Assembly (NCBI RefSeq): GCF_041206865.1
Contig: NZ_JBGEDP010000001.1
Coordinates: 3,782,001 to 3,846,000 of the forward strand
Source: Mycobacterium sp. HUMS_12744610
Lineage (GTDB): Bacteria; Actinomycetota; Actinomycetes; Mycobacteriales; Mycobacteriaceae
Length of the DNA stretch: 64,000 bases
Direction of reading: 5' to 3'
Shown: one piece after another, positions 1-10,955 of the stretch
Position numbering within the stretch: the first letter of the stretch is position 1
Layout of the letters: each line of letters opens with the position of its first letter
The notes under the pieces: generated by a model
Told to the model about the DNA's origin: nothing
Databases searched by the model: none
The model's input: the letters and a program-made list of their open reading frames with translations, nothing else
Made by a program: the position numbers and the translations under genes

Positions 1-654
1 ATGGCCCGGGGACGGGCCATGCTGGTGCTCACCGGCGGCAGCAACGGCATCGACCTGCTGCGGCGGCTCGGCCGGGAAGCGGACCGGATAGACTGGACCA
101 ACGTGCACCTGTTCTGGGGCGACGAACGCTACGTGCCCGAAAGCGACGACGAGCGCAACGACAAACAGGCGCGCGAGGCGCTGCTCGACCACATCGAAAT
201 CCCTTGCAGCAACATACATCCCATGCCGGCTAGCGACGGGGAGTTCGGCGATGACATAGCCGCCGCGGCGCTCGCCTACGAGCAGTTGCTGGCGGCCAAC
301 GCCGCACCCGGGCAGCCGGTGCCCAACTTCGACGTCCACCTGCTGGGCATGGGGCCCGAGGGCCACGTCAACTCGCTGTTCCCGGAGACCCCGGCGGTGC
401 GCGAAACCACCCGCATGGTGGTCCCGGTCGACAACTCCCCCAAACCCCCGCCGCAACGAATCACCTTGACCCTGCCCGCGGTTCAGCGCTCCCGTGAGGT
501 CTGGCTGATCGTCTCCGGGGAGGCCAAGGCAGATGCGGTGGCCGCCGCCGTCGGCGGCGCCCCGCCCGCCTCGGTCCCGGCCGCCGGGGCCGTCGGCCTC
601 GAAACCACCCTGTGGTTGCTCGACGAGGCGGCCGCGTCCAAACTTCCGGGCTGA
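1..654 (+). CDS. pgl: 6-phosphogluconolactonase (3' part; 5' end outside window)
   Basis: Hydrolyses 6-phosphogluconolactone in the oxidative pentose phosphate pathway; cytosolic. The protein shows the family's LTGGSNG loop near the start, the FWGDERYV motif and the [13 protein letters not shown] motif, in that order. About 30 residues that the family normally has before the LTGG loop are missing, so the reading frame very probably begins upstream of base 1 and the first ATG is not the true start. The C-terminus is complete. In mycobacteria this gene (devB) normally follows opcA and zwf2, which would lie to the left. A single-domain protein; no oddity in the visible part. Confidence 0.9.
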   Translation: MARGRAMLVLTGGSNGIDLLRRLGREADRIDWTNVHLFWGDERYVPESDDERNDKQAREALLDHIEIPCSNIHPMPASDGEFGDDIAAAALAYEQLLAANAAPGQPVPNFDVHLLGMGPEGHVNSLFPETPAVRETTRMVVPVDNSPKPPPQRITLTLPAVQRSREVWLIVSGEAKADAVAAAVGGAPPASVPAAGAVGLETTLWLLDEAAASKLPG

Positions 655-679
655 CCGCGGACGACGGATAATCACCGTC

Positions 680-1072
680 ATGGCAGACAAAACGGTTCGC
701 GGCGGGCCCCCGGAGCGAAACCGGATCAAGACGCTCACCCAGGCGGCGCTCAACGCCGACAAGACGGTGGAGCAGGTCGGAGACGTCCTCGACAGCCTGA
801 ACAGGACCATGACGGAGCTCAGTAGCTCACTGTCGGCGCTGAACGCCACCGTCGAACGCATGGAAAACGGCCTGGACCATCTGGACGGCACGCTGTCCAG
901 CCTCGACGACCTGGCCAAGCGGCTGCTCGGGCTGGTCGAACCCGTGGAGGCGATCGTCGACCGGATCGACGACATGGTCAAAGTCGGCGAGACGCTGATC
1001 TCGCCCCTGTCGGTCACCGAGCACGCGGTGCGCGGCGTACTGGACCGGCTGCGCAACCGGACGGTGCGCTAG
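680..1072 (+). CDS. small helical protein, Rv1444c-like, unknown function
   Basis: A 130-residue protein of unknown function that follows pgl after about 25 bases and is conserved at this place in mycobacteria. I chose the ATG at 680 because the upstream in-frame extension is low-complexity and overlaps pgl. The sequence is almost entirely alpha-helical, with heptad-like spacing of Leu/Met/Val between residues 20 and 100 (for example SLNRTMTELSSSLSALNATV), which suggests a coiled coil. There is no signal peptide or clear membrane span. The charged, hydrophilic character resembles cytoplasmic scaffold or phasin-like proteins, but that is only an impression. Likely co-transcribed with pgl. Confidence 0.7.
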   Translation: MADKTVRGGPPERNRIKTLTQAALNADKTVEQVGDVLDSLNRTMTELSSSLSALNATVERMENGLDHLDGTLSSLDDLAKRLLGLVEPVEAIVDRIDDMVKVGETLISPLSVTEHAVRGVLDRLRNRTVR

Positions 1073-1080
1073 CCGACGCG

Positions 1081-3888
1081 TCACCCGCTGTTGCGCAGCG
1101 CGCTGGCCAGGCCGTTCATCGTCAACAGGATGCCGCGCTGCACCAACTCGTCGTCGTCGCCGGAGCGGTAGCGGCGCAGCAACTCCACCTGCAGGTGGTT
1201 CAGCGGCTCCAGGTACGGGAAGCGGTTGAACACCGAGCGCGCCAACGCCGGGTTGTCGGCCAGCAGGTCGTCCTGCCCCGTGATGAGCTTGTGCATCGCG
1301 ATGGTCCGTTCGTGCTCGGCGACGATCTTGTCGAACACCCGGTGCCGCAACGACTCGTCGTCCACCAGCTCGGCGTAGCGGGCCGCCAGGCCCAGATCGC
1401 TCTTGGCCAGCACCTGCGCCATGTTCGACAGCACGCTGCGGAAGAACGGCCACCGGCGGTACAGGTCGTGCAAGGTCTCCACCCGCTCGTCCTCGGTCTC
1501 CGGGCCCGCCGAGATCCAGCGCTCGAACGCCGTTCCGGTGCCGTACCAGCCCGGCAGCATCACCCGGGACTGGCTCCAGGCCAGCACCCACGGGATGGCG
1601 CGCAGGTCGGCGATCGAGGCGGTGGGCTTCCGCGAGGTCGGGCGGCTGCCGATGTTCAGCGACCCGATCTCGCTGACCGGGGTGGAGGACATGAAGTACT
1701 CCACGAAACCCGGTGTCTCGTGGACCAGTTCGGCGTAGGCGCGCCGCGCCAGCGCGGCCACCTCGTCGAGCAGCGCGTACGCCGGCTCCGCGGTGTCACC
1801 GAGGCCCTCGACGTCGAGCAGCGTCGACTCGAGCGTCGCCGCCACCAGGCTCTCCAGGTTGCGCCGCGCCGTGCGCGGCTCGGCGTATTTGGCGGCGATG
1901 ACCTCGCCCTGCTCGGTGAGCCGCAGCGAACCGCTCACCGCGCCGGGCGGCTGCGCCAGGATGGCCTGGTAGCTCGGACCGCCGCCGCGGCCGACGGTGC
2001 CGCCGCGACCATGGAAGAGTCGCAACCGGATTCCGGCGTTGCGGGCCACCTCCACCAGCGCGAGCTCGGCGCGGTAGACCGCCCAGTTGGCTGCCAGATA
2101 GCCGCCGTCCTTGTTGGAGTCGGAGTAGCCGAGCATCACCTCCTGGCAGTCCCCCCGCGCAGCCACCAGTGCCCGGTAGAGGGGGAGCCCGAGCATGGCG
2201 TGCAGGGTCGCCGCGCCGTTGTGCAGGTCGTCGATCGTCTCGAACAGCGGCGAGATCGCCACCGGGCAGTAGGGTTCGGGCCCGGAGGCGTCCAGCAGGC
2301 CGGCCTCCTTGAGCAGGATCGCGGCCTCCAGGACGTCGGAGACCGACCGGCACATCGAGATGACGTAGTTGGGCACCGCGGCGGGGCCGTAGGTCCGGAT
2401 CGCGTGGGCGGCGGCCGCGACGACGCCCAGCTCGCCGCGGGCCAGGTCGGATAGTTGCGCGCGCTCACCGACCAGCGGCCGGCGGGTGGCGAGCTCGCCG
2501 ACCAGCAGTGCGACCCGCTCCGCTTCGGGCAACGAGCCGTAGTCGGGGTGCACCCCCGCCCACGCCAGCAGCTCGGCGACCACCTGTTCGTGCACGTCGG
2601 AGTTCTGCCGCAGGTCCAGGCCGCACAGGTGAAACCCGAAAGCGTGCACACCCTCCCGCAGCAGCGCCAGGCGGTCGTCGGCCAGCAGCGCGCTGCCGTG
2701 CGACCGCAGCGAGGCATCGATCGTGTCCAGGTCGGCCCGCAACTCGGCCGGCGTGCCGTAAGGCGCCAGCCCCAGGTCGAGCCCGTGTTGCGGCCGCCTG
2801 TCCAAGATGTGGGACGCGGTGGCGGTGAGCCGCCCGCGGATCACCCGCAGCGCCCGCCGGTAGGGCTCGTCGGCGCGGGCCTGTTCGCGGCAGCCGTCGG
2901 CCAACGCCGCCAGCGCGTCGGTCACCGCCACCAGCCGCGCCGACATCGAAAGCTCCTGCTCGAGGTCCGTCAGCTCGGACAGGTAGTGGGCCAGCGCGGT
3001 GAACGCGGCGCTGCCGGTGGCCAGGCGCACGACGTCGGCGGTCACGTTGGGATTGCCGTCGCGGTCGCCGCCGATCCACGACCCGGGTTGGAGCAGGGGC
3101 CCGGACAGCAGGTCGGTGCCGGGCCAGCGGGCGCGCAGCGCGGCCCGGACCTCCGCGTTGACCTGCGGGATCACCTCGAACAACGCCGCCGGGTAATACC
3201 GCAGCCCCACCTCGATCTCGTCGGAGATCTGCAGCCGCGACAACCGGATGAGCGCGGTCTGCCACAGCGTCAGGACGTGCCGGCGCAGTTCGCGTTCGAT
3301 GCTGCGCCCGTCGGCGGTCTCGGTGCGCCCGTCGGCGTGCAGCCGCATCAGCTCGGTGATGCGGTGCTGGGTGACGAACACGGTGCGCCGCCGTGTCTCG
3401 GTCGGATGGGCGGTGATCACCGGGGAGACCAGCGCGCCCCGCAACGCGTCGGCGACGGTTGCCGAATCCAGTTCGGCGGCTTCGAGTTTCGCGTAGGTGG
3501 CGGCCAGGCTGCTGTCCTGCGGCGGCTCCCCGGCGGCCACGTGGACCGCGCGCCGGCGCTCCCGGTGGATGTCTTCGGCGACGTTGGCAAGCAGCGCGAA
3601 ATGGCTGAACGCCCGGATCACCGGGATCGCCCGGTGGATGTCGAGCCCGAAGAACATGCGCGACATGTCCGCCCGGTCGATCTCGGAGCGCCGCACCCGG
3701 AACGACTCCACCCGGGCGCGTTCCACGAGGTCGAACACCTCGTCGCCGCTCTGCTCGCGCACGGTGTCGCCGAGGATGGCGCCCAGCAGGCGGATGTCGG
3801 CGCGCATCGGCTCGGTCGCCTCGCGGCCGACCTGGGTCCGCTGCACGGCGCCGATCGGGGCCAGCGCGGTATCGGATACCTCAACCAT
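1081..3888 (-). CDS. ppc: phosphoenolpyruvate carboxylase
   Basis: Carboxylates phosphoenolpyruvate with bicarbonate to oxaloacetate, replenishing the TCA cycle. At 935 residues it has normal family length. Motifs are intact: the catalytic-His region TAHPTETRR, the [10 protein letters not shown] loop, the [14 protein letters not shown] loop and a PGWYGTG motif, and it ends in the usual short C-terminal tail (LRNSG). The ATG at 3888 is preferred; the frame stays open upstream, but that stretch overlaps the secG side and lacks family similarity. The gene lies 47 bases downstream of secG on the same strand, giving the order gap-pgk-tpiA-secG-ppc common in actinobacteria. From memory, M. tuberculosis lacks ppc while M. 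avium and M. leprae have it, so its presence argues against the tuberculosis complex. Confidence 0.95.
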   Translation of the reverse strand: MVEVSDTALAPIGAVQRTQVGREATEPMRADIRLLGAILGDTVREQSGDEVFDLVERARVESFRVRRSEIDRADMSRMFFGLDIHRAIPVIRAFSHFALLANVAEDIHRERRRAVHVAAGEPPQDSSLAATYAKLEAAELDSATVADALRGALVSPVITAHPTETRRRTVFVTQHRITELMRLHADGRTETADGRSIERELRRHVLTLWQTALIRLSRLQISDEIEVGLRYYPAALFEVIPQVNAEVRAALRARWPGTDLLSGPLLQPGSWIGGDRDGNPNVTADVVRLATGSAAFTALAHYLSELTDLEQELSMSARLVAVTDALAALADGCREQARADEPYRRALRVIRGRLTATASHILDRRPQHGLDLGLAPYGTPAELRADLDTIDASLRSHGSALLADDRLALLREGVHAFGFHLCGLDLRQNSDVHEQVVAELLAWAGVHPDYGSLPEAERVALLVGELATRRPLVGERAQLSDLARGELGVVAAAAHAIRTYGPAAVPNYVISMCRSVSDVLEAAILLKEAGLLDASGPEPYCPVAISPLFETIDDLHNGAATLHAMLGLPLYRALVAARGDCQEVMLGYSDSNKDGGYLAANWAVYRAELALVEVARNAGIRLRLFHGRGGTVGRGGGPSYQAILAQPPGAVSGSLRLTEQGEVIAAKYAEPRTARRNLESLVAATLESTLLDVEGLGDTAEPAYALLDEVAALARRAYAELVHETPGFVEYFMSSTPVSEIGSLNIGSRPTSRKPTASIADLRAIPWVLAWSQSRVMLPGWYGTGTAFERWISAGPETEDERVETLHDLYRRWPFFRSVLSNMAQVLAKSDLGLAARYAELVDDESLRHRVFDKIVAEHERTIAMHKLITGQDDLLADNPALARSVFNRFPYLEPLNHLQVELLRRYRSGDDDELVQRGILLTMNGLASALRNSG

Positions 3889-3935
3889 GGGTTCCAGTAT
3901 CGGTGGAGACCACCGGGCCCGCCCGCCGAGAGAGG

Positions 3936-4169
3936 TCAGCGGTACTTGATGAGCAGGGCCATTCCGACGATGCACACCAGCCAGATGCCGACGATGAACA
4001 GCGTCAGCCGGTCGAGGTTCTTCTCGACCACCGTCGACCCGGACAGGCTGGACTGCACGCCGCCGCCGAACAGCGTCGACAGGCCGCCACCCTTGGCGCG
4101 GTGCAGCAGCACCAGCAACACCACCAGGATGCTGGTGACGACCAGGGTGATCTGCAGGGCCAACTCCAT
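3936..4169 (-). CDS. secG: preprotein translocase subunit SecG
   Basis: Small inner-membrane subunit of the SecYEG protein-export channel. The 77-residue protein has two hydrophobic helices (about residues 4-22 and 52-72), separated by the conserved Gly/Ser-rich loop with the [14 protein letters not shown] motif. The ATG at 4169 gives family length. It sits between tpiA and ppc on the same strand, its usual actinobacterial position. No oddities. Confidence 0.95.
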   Translation of the reverse strand: MELALQITLVVTSILVVLLVLLHRAKGGGLSTLFGGGVQSSLSGSTVVEKNLDRLTLFIVGIWLVCIVGMALLIKYR

Positions 4170-4291
4170 GGCTGGGAGTCTAGCGGGTGGGGACCGGGCG
4201 CCTCCCTTGCCCTTGTCCGAGTCGGCTCGTCGTGCTGACCGGCCCACCTGCGGGTCGGCGCGCAGGGCCGCCGCCGCGGTCAGGGGCCCCG

Positions 4292-5077
4292 CTAGGGAAG
4301 CGGCCCGCCGGCAGCGATCGCCGCCAGCGTCGCGAACTGCTCGCCGTCGAGCGACGCCCCACCGACCAGTCCGCCGTCGATGTCGTCGCGGGCGACGAGC
4401 TCGCCGACGTTCTTGGCGTTCACGGAGCCGCCGTAGAGCACGCGCACGGATTCGGCGACCTGCGGTGAGGCCAGCGAGGCCAGCTCCGCGCGGATCGCCG
4501 CGCACACCTCCTGGGCGTCGGCGGCGCTGGCCACCCGCCCGGTGCCGATCGCCCACACCGGCTCATAGGCGATGACGACCTTGCCGATCTGCTCGGCCGA
4601 GAGCCCGGCCAGCGAGCCGTGCAGCTGCTCGACGTTGTGGGCGACGTGGTTTCCCGCCTCGCGGACGTCGAGGTGCTCGCCGATGCAGACGATCGGGGTC
4701 AGCTCGTTCTTGAGCGCGGCGGCGGCCTTGGCGGCGACCAGCGCGTCGTCCTCGTGGTGGTAGGTGCGCCGCTCGGAGTGCCCGACGACGACGAAGGTGC
4801 AGCCCAGCTTTGCCAGGAAGGCGCCGCTGATGTCGCCGGTATAGGCGCCCGCGTCGTGCTGGGACAGGTCCTGGGCGCCGTAGGTCAGGCGCAGCTTGTC
4901 GCCGTCGACCAGGGTCTGCACGCTGCGCAGGTCGGTGAACGGCGGGATGACCGTGACGTCGACCTTGTCGTAGTACTTGTCCGGCAGCGCGAACGCGATC
5001 TTCTGCACCAGCGCGATCGCCTCGAAGTGGTTGAGGTTCATCTTCCAGTTGCCGGCGATCAGCGGCTTGCGGCTCAT
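4292..5077 (-). CDS. tpiA: triosephosphate isomerase
   Basis: Interconverts dihydroxyacetone phosphate and glyceraldehyde 3-phosphate in glycolysis and gluconeogenesis. The protein is 261 residues, the usual mycobacterial length, and a single TIM barrel. Visible motifs: the GNWKMN phosphate and Lys motif at residues 8-13, the catalytic His in VVGHSERR, the catalytic Glu loop [11 protein letters not shown] and the C-terminal YGGSVN phosphate site. The ATG at 5077 overlaps the end of pgk, which fits translational coupling in the gap-pgk-tpiA operon. The pgk frame continues, out of frame, across most of this gene (see the pgk entry). Confidence 0.96.
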   Translation of the reverse strand: MSRKPLIAGNWKMNLNHFEAIALVQKIAFALPDKYYDKVDVTVIPPFTDLRSVQTLVDGDKLRLTYGAQDLSQHDAGAYTGDISGAFLAKLGCTFVVVGHSERRTYHHEDDALVAAKAAAALKNELTPIVCIGEHLDVREAGNHVAHNVEQLHGSLAGLSAEQIGKVVIAYEPVWAIGTGRVASAADAQEVCAAIRAELASLASPQVAESVRVLYGGSVNAKNVGELVARDDIDGGLVGGASLDGEQFATLAAIAAGGPLP

Positions 5078-6308
5078 GACCGCCTCCAGGCTGGGGCCGG
5101 CCGAGCACCTCGATGCCCGGCAGCGTCTTGCCCTCCAGGTATTCCAGCGAGGCGCCGCCGCCGGTGGAGATGTGCGAGAAGTCCCCTTCGGGGATGCCCA
5201 GGGCGCGCACCGCGGCCGCCGAGTCGCCGCCACCGACGACGCTGAACGCGCCCTTGCCGGTAGCCGCGGCGATCGCCTCGGCGACCCCCTTGGTGCCCGC
5301 GGCGAACGCCGGGAACTCGAACACGCCCATCGGACCGTTCCAGAAGACGGTGCTGGCGTTGGACAGCAACGTGGCGAACCGTTTGACCGAGCCCGGCCCG
5401 ATGTCCAGCCCCATCGCGTCGTCCGGGATGGCGTCGGCGGGCACGGTCCGCGGGGTCGCCTCGGCGGCGAACTTCTCGCCCACCACGATGTCCACCGGCA
5501 GGCGCAGCACGTCGTGATAGTCGTCGAGCAGCCTGCGGCAGGTCTGCACCATCTCTTCTTGCAGCAACGACTTGCCCACCGAAAGCCCTTGTGCGGCGAG
5601 GAAAGTGAAGCACATACCGCCGCCGATGACGATGCTGTCGGCCTTGGTGGCCAACGACTCGATCACCCCGAGCTTGTCGGACACCTTCGACCCGCCGAGC
5701 ACCACCGCGTAGGGCCGCTTGGTGGAGCTGGTGAGCTGCTGCAGCACCCGGATCTCCTCGGCCACCAGCGTGCCGGCATAGTGCGGCAGCAGGGTGGCCA
5801 CGTCGTAGACGCTCGCCTGCTTGCGGTGCACCACGCCGAAACCGTCGGAGACGAAAGCCCCGGTGGGCCCGACCAGTTCGGCCAGCTCGCGGGCCAGGGC
5901 GAGTCGTTCGGCGTCGTCCTTGCTGGTCTCCCGCGCGTCGAAGCGGACGTTCTCCAGCAGCAGGACGTCGCCGTCGGTGAGGCCCTCGGCGCGGGCCAGC
6001 GCGTCGACGCCGACCACATCCCCGGCCAGCTGCACGTGCCGGTCCAGCTGCTCGCCCAGGGCCGCGGCGACCGGTGCCAGCGACAGCTTCGGGTCCGGGC
6101 CACCCTTGGGCCGGCCCAGGTGGGCGGCGATCACCAGCTTGGCGCCGGCGTCGAGCAGTGCGGTCAGGGTGGGTACCGAGGCGGTGATCCGGCCGGGATC
6201 GGTGATGGCGCCGCTCTCGTCGAGCGGCACGTTCAGATCGGAGCGCACCAGCACGGCACGACCCGAAACACCTTCCGACAGAAGGTTTTCCAGAGTGGGG
6301 ACGGCCAC
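4563..6308 (-). CDS. pgk: phosphoglycerate kinase, reading frame runs past the expected stop
   Basis: Transfers phosphate between 1,3-bisphosphoglycerate and ADP in glycolysis. The first ~405 residues are a normal enzyme: RSDLNVPL near the N-terminus, AHLGRPKG, the hinge with [18 protein letters not shown] and the GGGDSAAAV nucleotide loop. After the family's typical C-terminal stretch ([12 protein letters not shown]) a stop is expected at about 5070-5075, just overlapping the tpiA start. Instead the frame reads on, antisense to no gene but out of frame with tpiA, for about 170 Arg/Pro-rich residues to 4563. One extra base near 5078-5085 would restore a short GGGS ending and an overlapping TCATGA. 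A sequencing or assembly indel is therefore likely. The functional gene is about 5070-6308. Confidence 0.9.
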   Translation of the reverse strand: MAVPTLENLLSEGVSGRAVLVRSDLNVPLDESGAITDPGRITASVPTLTALLDAGAKLVIAAHLGRPKGGPDPKLSLAPVAAALGEQLDRHVQLAGDVVGVDALARAEGLTDGDVLLLENVRFDARETSKDDAERLALARELAELVGPTGAFVSDGFGVVHRKQASVYDVATLLPHYAGTLVAEEIRVLQQLTSSTKRPYAVVLGGSKVSDKLGVIESLATKADSIVIGGGMCFTFLAAQGLSVGKSLLQEEMVQTCRRLLDDYHDVLRLPVDIVVGEKFAAEATPRTVPADAIPDDAMGLDIGPGSVKRFATLLSNASTVFWNGPMGVFEFPAFAAGTKGVAEAIAAATGKGAFSVVGGGDSAAAVRALGIPEGDFSHISTGGGASLEYLEGKTLPGIEVLGRPQPGGGHEPQAADRRQLEDEPQPLRGDRAGAEDRVRAAGQVLRQGRRHGHPAVHRPAQRADPGRRRQAAPDLRRPGPVPARRGRLYRRHQRRLPGKAGLHLRRRRALRAAHLPPRGRRAGRRQGRRRAQERADPDRLHRRAPRRPRGGKPRRPQRRAAARLAGRALGRADRQGRHRL

Positions 6309-6312
6309 GGGT

Positions 6313-7993
<1,681 letters not shown>

Positions 7994-8566
7994 ATGACGG
8001 TCTTTGATCGGTTCAACGTCAAAATGGTTGCCGGAGTGGGGTTGTGCGGGGCAGCGATGGCGTTGAGCCCGGAAGCGGCGGCCGCCCCCCTGAAAACCGG
8101 CGGTTATGCATGCGTCCAGGATCAGGCGGGTGACGCCGCGGCCCCGGCTGCGGACGGCGCACCCGCGGCCGGTGCGGCCGCCGGCGCGGCGGCCGCGGCC
8201 GGTGCGCCGGCGTGCGCTCCGCTCACCGACATGGCCGGTGTTCCGGTGATCGCGCCGGGGCCGGTGGTTCCGGTCGGCGCCCCGCTGATCGCGCTCGGGC
8301 CGCCGATACCGGCGGGCGCCCCGCTGCCGCTGGGTGCCCCGCTGCCGCTGGGTGCCCCGTTGCCGCTGGGTGCCCCGCTGCCGGTGGTCCCGGCCGGTGC
8401 CCCGCTGATCGCGCTCGGCCCGGCGTTGGCCGGGGCTCCCGTGGGTGGGGTCGCGGCCGCTCCCATCATCGACATGGCCGGGGCCAAGGACGCGCCGACC
8501 GGTCCGGCGCCGACCGGCGGCCCGGTTGCCGGTCAGCCGGCCCTGCCCGGCCCTTCGGGAGGCTGA
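7994..8566 (+). CDS. secreted Pro/Ala/Gly-rich protein, Rv1435c-like
   Basis: A 190-residue protein of unknown function, predicted to be exported. It begins with a signal-peptide-like segment (hydrophobic core GVGLCGAAMALSPEAAAA, about residues 14-31). The body is Ala-rich (about 50-70) and then Pro/Leu/Gly-rich, with repeated GAPLPL units around residues 105-135 and two ITDMAG/IIDMAG-like segments. An AGGAG ribosome-binding site at 7981-7985 serves either the TTG at 7991 or the ATG at 7994; I chose ATG. The position, divergent from gap and convergent with the L,D-transpeptidase gene, matches Rv1435c, a proline/glycine/valine-rich secreted protein. A strong terminator follows. Confidence 0.8.
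   Translation: MTVFDRFNVKMVAGVGLCGAAMALSPEAAAAPLKTGGYACVQDQAGDAAAPAADGAPAAGAAAGAAAAAGAPACAPLTDMAGVPVIAPGPVVPVGAPLIALGPPIPAGAPLPLGAPLPLGAPLPLGAPLPVVPAGAPLIALGPALAGAPVGGVAAAPIIDMAGAKDAPTGPAPTGGPVAGQPALPGPSGG
8318..8389 (+). repeat. 18-bp tandem repeat inside the Pro-rich secreted gene
   Basis: Units at 8318-8335, 8336-8353 and 8354-8371 are near-identical, each encoding Ala-Pro-Leu-Pro-Leu-Gly; a degenerate fourth unit runs 8372-8389. Copy number could vary between strains without breaking the frame. Confidence 0.8.
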
Positions 8567-8585
8567 GGCCGATCCCTTCCGACGC

Positions 8586-8625
8586 AAACGGACCCGCTGG
8601 TTGCGACCAGCGGGTCCGTTTTTTG
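8586..8625 (+). terminator. intrinsic terminator downstream of the secreted-protein gene
   Basis: A perfect 12-bp GC-rich stem (8590-8601 with 8606-8617) around a TGCG loop, extendable by A/T pairs, is followed by G plus six T (8618-8624). It lies 20 bases after the stop codon at 8566. The T-tract is also the target site of the insertion sequence that follows directly. Confidence 0.85.
8618..8625 (+). repeat. 8-bp target-site duplication, left copy
   Basis: GTTTTTTG immediately before the left inverted repeat of the insertion sequence; it is part of the terminator T-tract. Confidence 0.9.
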
Positions 8626-9947
8626 GGCGCTTCCGGGTTTTCTGTGGGTCTGGTCTGGGCGTGATGGGCGCAGGGCGGCAGGATGTGCTGTGTGCGCGAC
8701 ACCGAGTTGTACCGCCATCTGCTGGGACTGGTAGCGCCGTGGGAGGTGCAACGGGTGGAGCTGTCGGCTCAGGAAGGTCGGGTGGACGTCTGGGTCGTGC
8801 ATCCGGGCCGGACCCGGTTCGCCTGCCCGGACTGCGAGCGCGAGCTGTCGGTGTATGACCATGGCGAGGAACGGGCGTGGCGGCATCTGGACTCGTGTGC
8901 GTTTCTGACGTTCCTGCATGCCAGCCCGCCGCGGGTGGCCTGTCCCGAGCACGGGGTGCATCAGGTGCGGCTGCCGTGGGCCGAGCCGCATTCGCGGTTC
9001 ACCATGTTGTTTGAGCGGCTGGCCATCGACGTGCTCGCCGCGTGCGACGTGGCGGCCGCGGCCGGGCTGCTGCGGGTCAGCTGGGACGAGGCGTGGCACC
9101 TGATGGACCGTGCGGTGGCCCGCGGCCTGGCCGCCAAACCGCTGGTGGCGCCGGCCCACGTCGGGGTCGATGAGAAGGCGGCCGGGAAGGGACAGGACTA
9201 CATCACCGTGGTCAGTGACCTGGACGCGGGCACGGTGGACTACATCGCCGACGAACGCCGCCAGGCCAGCCTGGACGGCTACTTCGACCGGTTCACCCCC
9301 GAGCAGCTGGCCGGGATCGAGGCGGTGGCAATGGACATGTGGGAGCCGTTCGCCGCCTCGGTGCGCGCGCACCTGAGCGACGCCGAGAACAAGATCGTCT
9401 TCGACCGCTACCACCTGATGGGCTACCTGACCAAGGCCGTGGACACCGTGCGCAAGGCCGAGAACCGGGCGCTGGCCGCGGCCGGCGATAAGAGCCTGGC
9501 CGGCAGCAAGTACCTGTGGCTGTATTCGGCGGAGAACCTGCCCGACCGTCACCAAGACCGCTTCGCCACGCTGCGCTCCGGTGACCTGAAAACCGCTCGG
9601 GCATGGGCGATCAAGGAGAGTCTGCGGCACTTCTGGTCCTACCAGCGTCGCGGCTGGGCAGCCAAACACTTTAAGCGCTGGTACTTCTGGGCCACCCACT
9701 GCCGTCTCAAGCCGATCATCGACGCGGCCAAGACGTTGAAGCGCCACGAGGCGGGGCTGTTGTCCTACTTCGCCCACCGCATCACCAACGCCGGTGCCGA
9801 GGGCCTGAACTCACGCATCCAGGCCATCCGGGTTTCGGCCCGCGGCTACCGCAACCGCGAGCACTTCAAGACCGCGATCTACTTCCACCTCGGCGGGCTC
9901 CAGCTCTATCCGGCCATCCCATGACCCACGGAGTTCCCAGAAGAGCC
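8626..9947 (+). mobile_element. complete ISL3-family insertion sequence (1322 bp)
   Basis: A single transposase gene bounded by imperfect 26-bp terminal inverted repeats: left 8626-8651, right 9922-9947, with about 19 of 26 positions matching when one is reverse-complemented. It is flanked by an identical 8-bp direct repeat, GTTTTTTG, at 8618-8625 and 9948-9955. Eight-base target duplications are characteristic of the ISL3 family. Intact ends, intact transposase and an undecayed target duplication suggest a recent insertion. Confidence 0.93.
8683..9924 (+). CDS. ISL3-family transposase
   Basis: A 413-residue DDE transposase that moves the surrounding element. The N-terminal zinc-finger-like region (about residues 45-90) carries CPDC and a later CPEH motif typical of zf-ISL3. 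Acidic residues fitting the catalytic triad are seen in HVGVDEKA, VAMDMWEPF and NAGAEGLNSRI. The conserved C-terminal block with SRIQAIRVSARGYRN is complete. The stop codon at 9922-9924 forms the first bases of the right inverted repeat, a compact arrangement. The start may be this ATG or a nearby upstream GTG; no clear ribosome-binding site is visible. No frameshift, so it is probably functional. Confidence 0.92.
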   Translation: MCCVRDTELYRHLLGLVAPWEVQRVELSAQEGRVDVWVVHPGRTRFACPDCERELSVYDHGEERAWRHLDSCAFLTFLHASPPRVACPEHGVHQVRLPWAEPHSRFTMLFERLAIDVLAACDVAAAAGLLRVSWDEAWHLMDRAVARGLAAKPLVAPAHVGVDEKAAGKGQDYITVVSDLDAGTVDYIADERRQASLDGYFDRFTPEQLAGIEAVAMDMWEPFAASVRAHLSDAENKIVFDRYHLMGYLTKAVDTVRKAENRALAAAGDKSLAGSKYLWLYSAENLPDRHQDRFATLRSGDLKTARAWAIKESLRHFWSYQRRGWAAKHFKRWYFWATHCRLKPIIDAAKTLKRHEAGLLSYFAHRITNAGAEGLNSRIQAIRVSARGYRNREHFKTAIYFHLGGLQLYPAIP

Positions 9948-9955
9948 GTTTTTTG
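9948..9955 (+). repeat. 8-bp target-site duplication, right copy
   Basis: GTTTTTTG immediately after the right inverted repeat, identical to 8618-8625. Confidence 0.9.
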
Positions 9956-10003
9956 TCGGGCATTCGGCGGCAACAAGAGGTTCCGCCCGCTCCCTGAAGC
10001 GCG

Positions 10004-10828
10004 CTATTCCTGCACGATGACGGGGTCACCGACGTGGACGGTGTTGTAGTACCACTCCGCGTCGGTCGGGCTCAGGCTGATGCAGCCGTGGCTGACGTTG
10101 TCCAGCCCGAGCGAGTTGATGGCCCACGGCGCCGAGTGAACGAAGAGGCCGCGGCTGGTGATGCGGACGGCGTAGTCAACCGGGATGCGGTAACCGTCGG
10201 GATCGTCGACGGGGATGCCGACGCTGCTCGAGTCCATGATCACCGAACGTTCCTTGGACAGAACGGTGTAGGAGCCGGTGGGCGTCGGGAACTCCGGCCT
10301 GCCCATCGAGGCCGGCAGCACGCCCTCCTGCCCCCAGTGGGGCCGGTGGTGCGGCGCCGGCAGCGGGGTCGGCGGATCGGCCTCGGCTCCGTCGATGCTC
10401 ACGGTGAACGTGTGGTCCGAGATGCTGGCGACGCCGACGACGGCGGGACCGGTCTGGAAGTCCACGGCAAGCCCGCGCGGGCCGCCCACCGACAACGACA
10501 CCGTGCTGTGCGCCGGCCAGTACCTGTTGGGAACCCACTGCACGACGTCGTTGTCGAGCCATTCGAACGTGCCGGTCCGCGCGGGCGATGAGGTGACGTC
10601 CACGGCGCGCTCGGCCGCGTGCCGCGCGGCCGAGCCGGTCACGGGCGCGCGGAAGGTCACTACGACCGGGTGCGCAATCCCCACCACCTCGCCACGGGTC
10701 GGCAGCACCGATGCGATGGCGAACCGGTCGGGCTGGGCGGCCGCCGCCTGGCTGACGCCGGCCGGCCCCGCAACCACGCTCGCAGCGACCCCGATGACCG
10801 TGAGAACACCCCGAACAGCCGTCCGCAT
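10004..10828 (-). CDS. L,D-transpeptidase (LdtMt3/Rv1433-like)
   Basis: Predicted periplasmic enzyme that forms 3-3 cross-links in peptidoglycan. The 274-residue protein has an N-terminal signal peptide (hydrophobic to about residue 30, ending near QAAAAQ), a Big/Ig-like beta domain (about 35-125) and a YkuD catalytic domain. Its active-site segment holds the catalytic Cys in SHGCISLS near residue 247, with the upstream His in GLFVHSAPW. The ATG at 10828 is chosen because a GGAATTGGAG ribosome-binding site lies just upstream; an open extension further up lacks a signal sequence. It converges on the insertion sequence and the Pro-rich gene. Length matches Rv1433. Confidence 0.88.
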   Translation of the reverse strand: MRTAVRGVLTVIGVAASVVAGPAGVSQAAAAQPDRFAIASVLPTRGEVVGIAHPVVVTFRAPVTGSAARHAAERAVDVTSSPARTGTFEWLDNDVVQWVPNRYWPAHSTVSLSVGGPRGLAVDFQTGPAVVGVASISDHTFTVSIDGAEADPPTPLPAPHHRPHWGQEGVLPASMGRPEFPTPTGSYTVLSKERSVIMDSSSVGIPVDDPDGYRIPVDYAVRITSRGLFVHSAPWAINSLGLDNVSHGCISLSPTDAEWYYNTVHVGDPVIVQE

Positions 10829-10955
10829 GGCTCCAATTCCCTTGTAACTGACATCGTTGCAATAGTGATCGTAGGGGTGCCGTGGCGAGTGGAACCGCAA
10901 GGGCGCGTGAGCGATTCGGTCAAGGCTCAGTCACGTTTCGGCAACGGCGGATAGT

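Noticed and set aside
1195..2454. Long plus-strand frames across ppc
   Set aside because: Antisense shadows with Arg/Gln/Val-rich composition; ppc is unmistakable on the other strand.
8318..8389. Short direct repeats as a CRISPR array
   Set aside because: Units are contiguous, in frame and code for a Pro/Leu repeat; there are no spacers and no cas genes.
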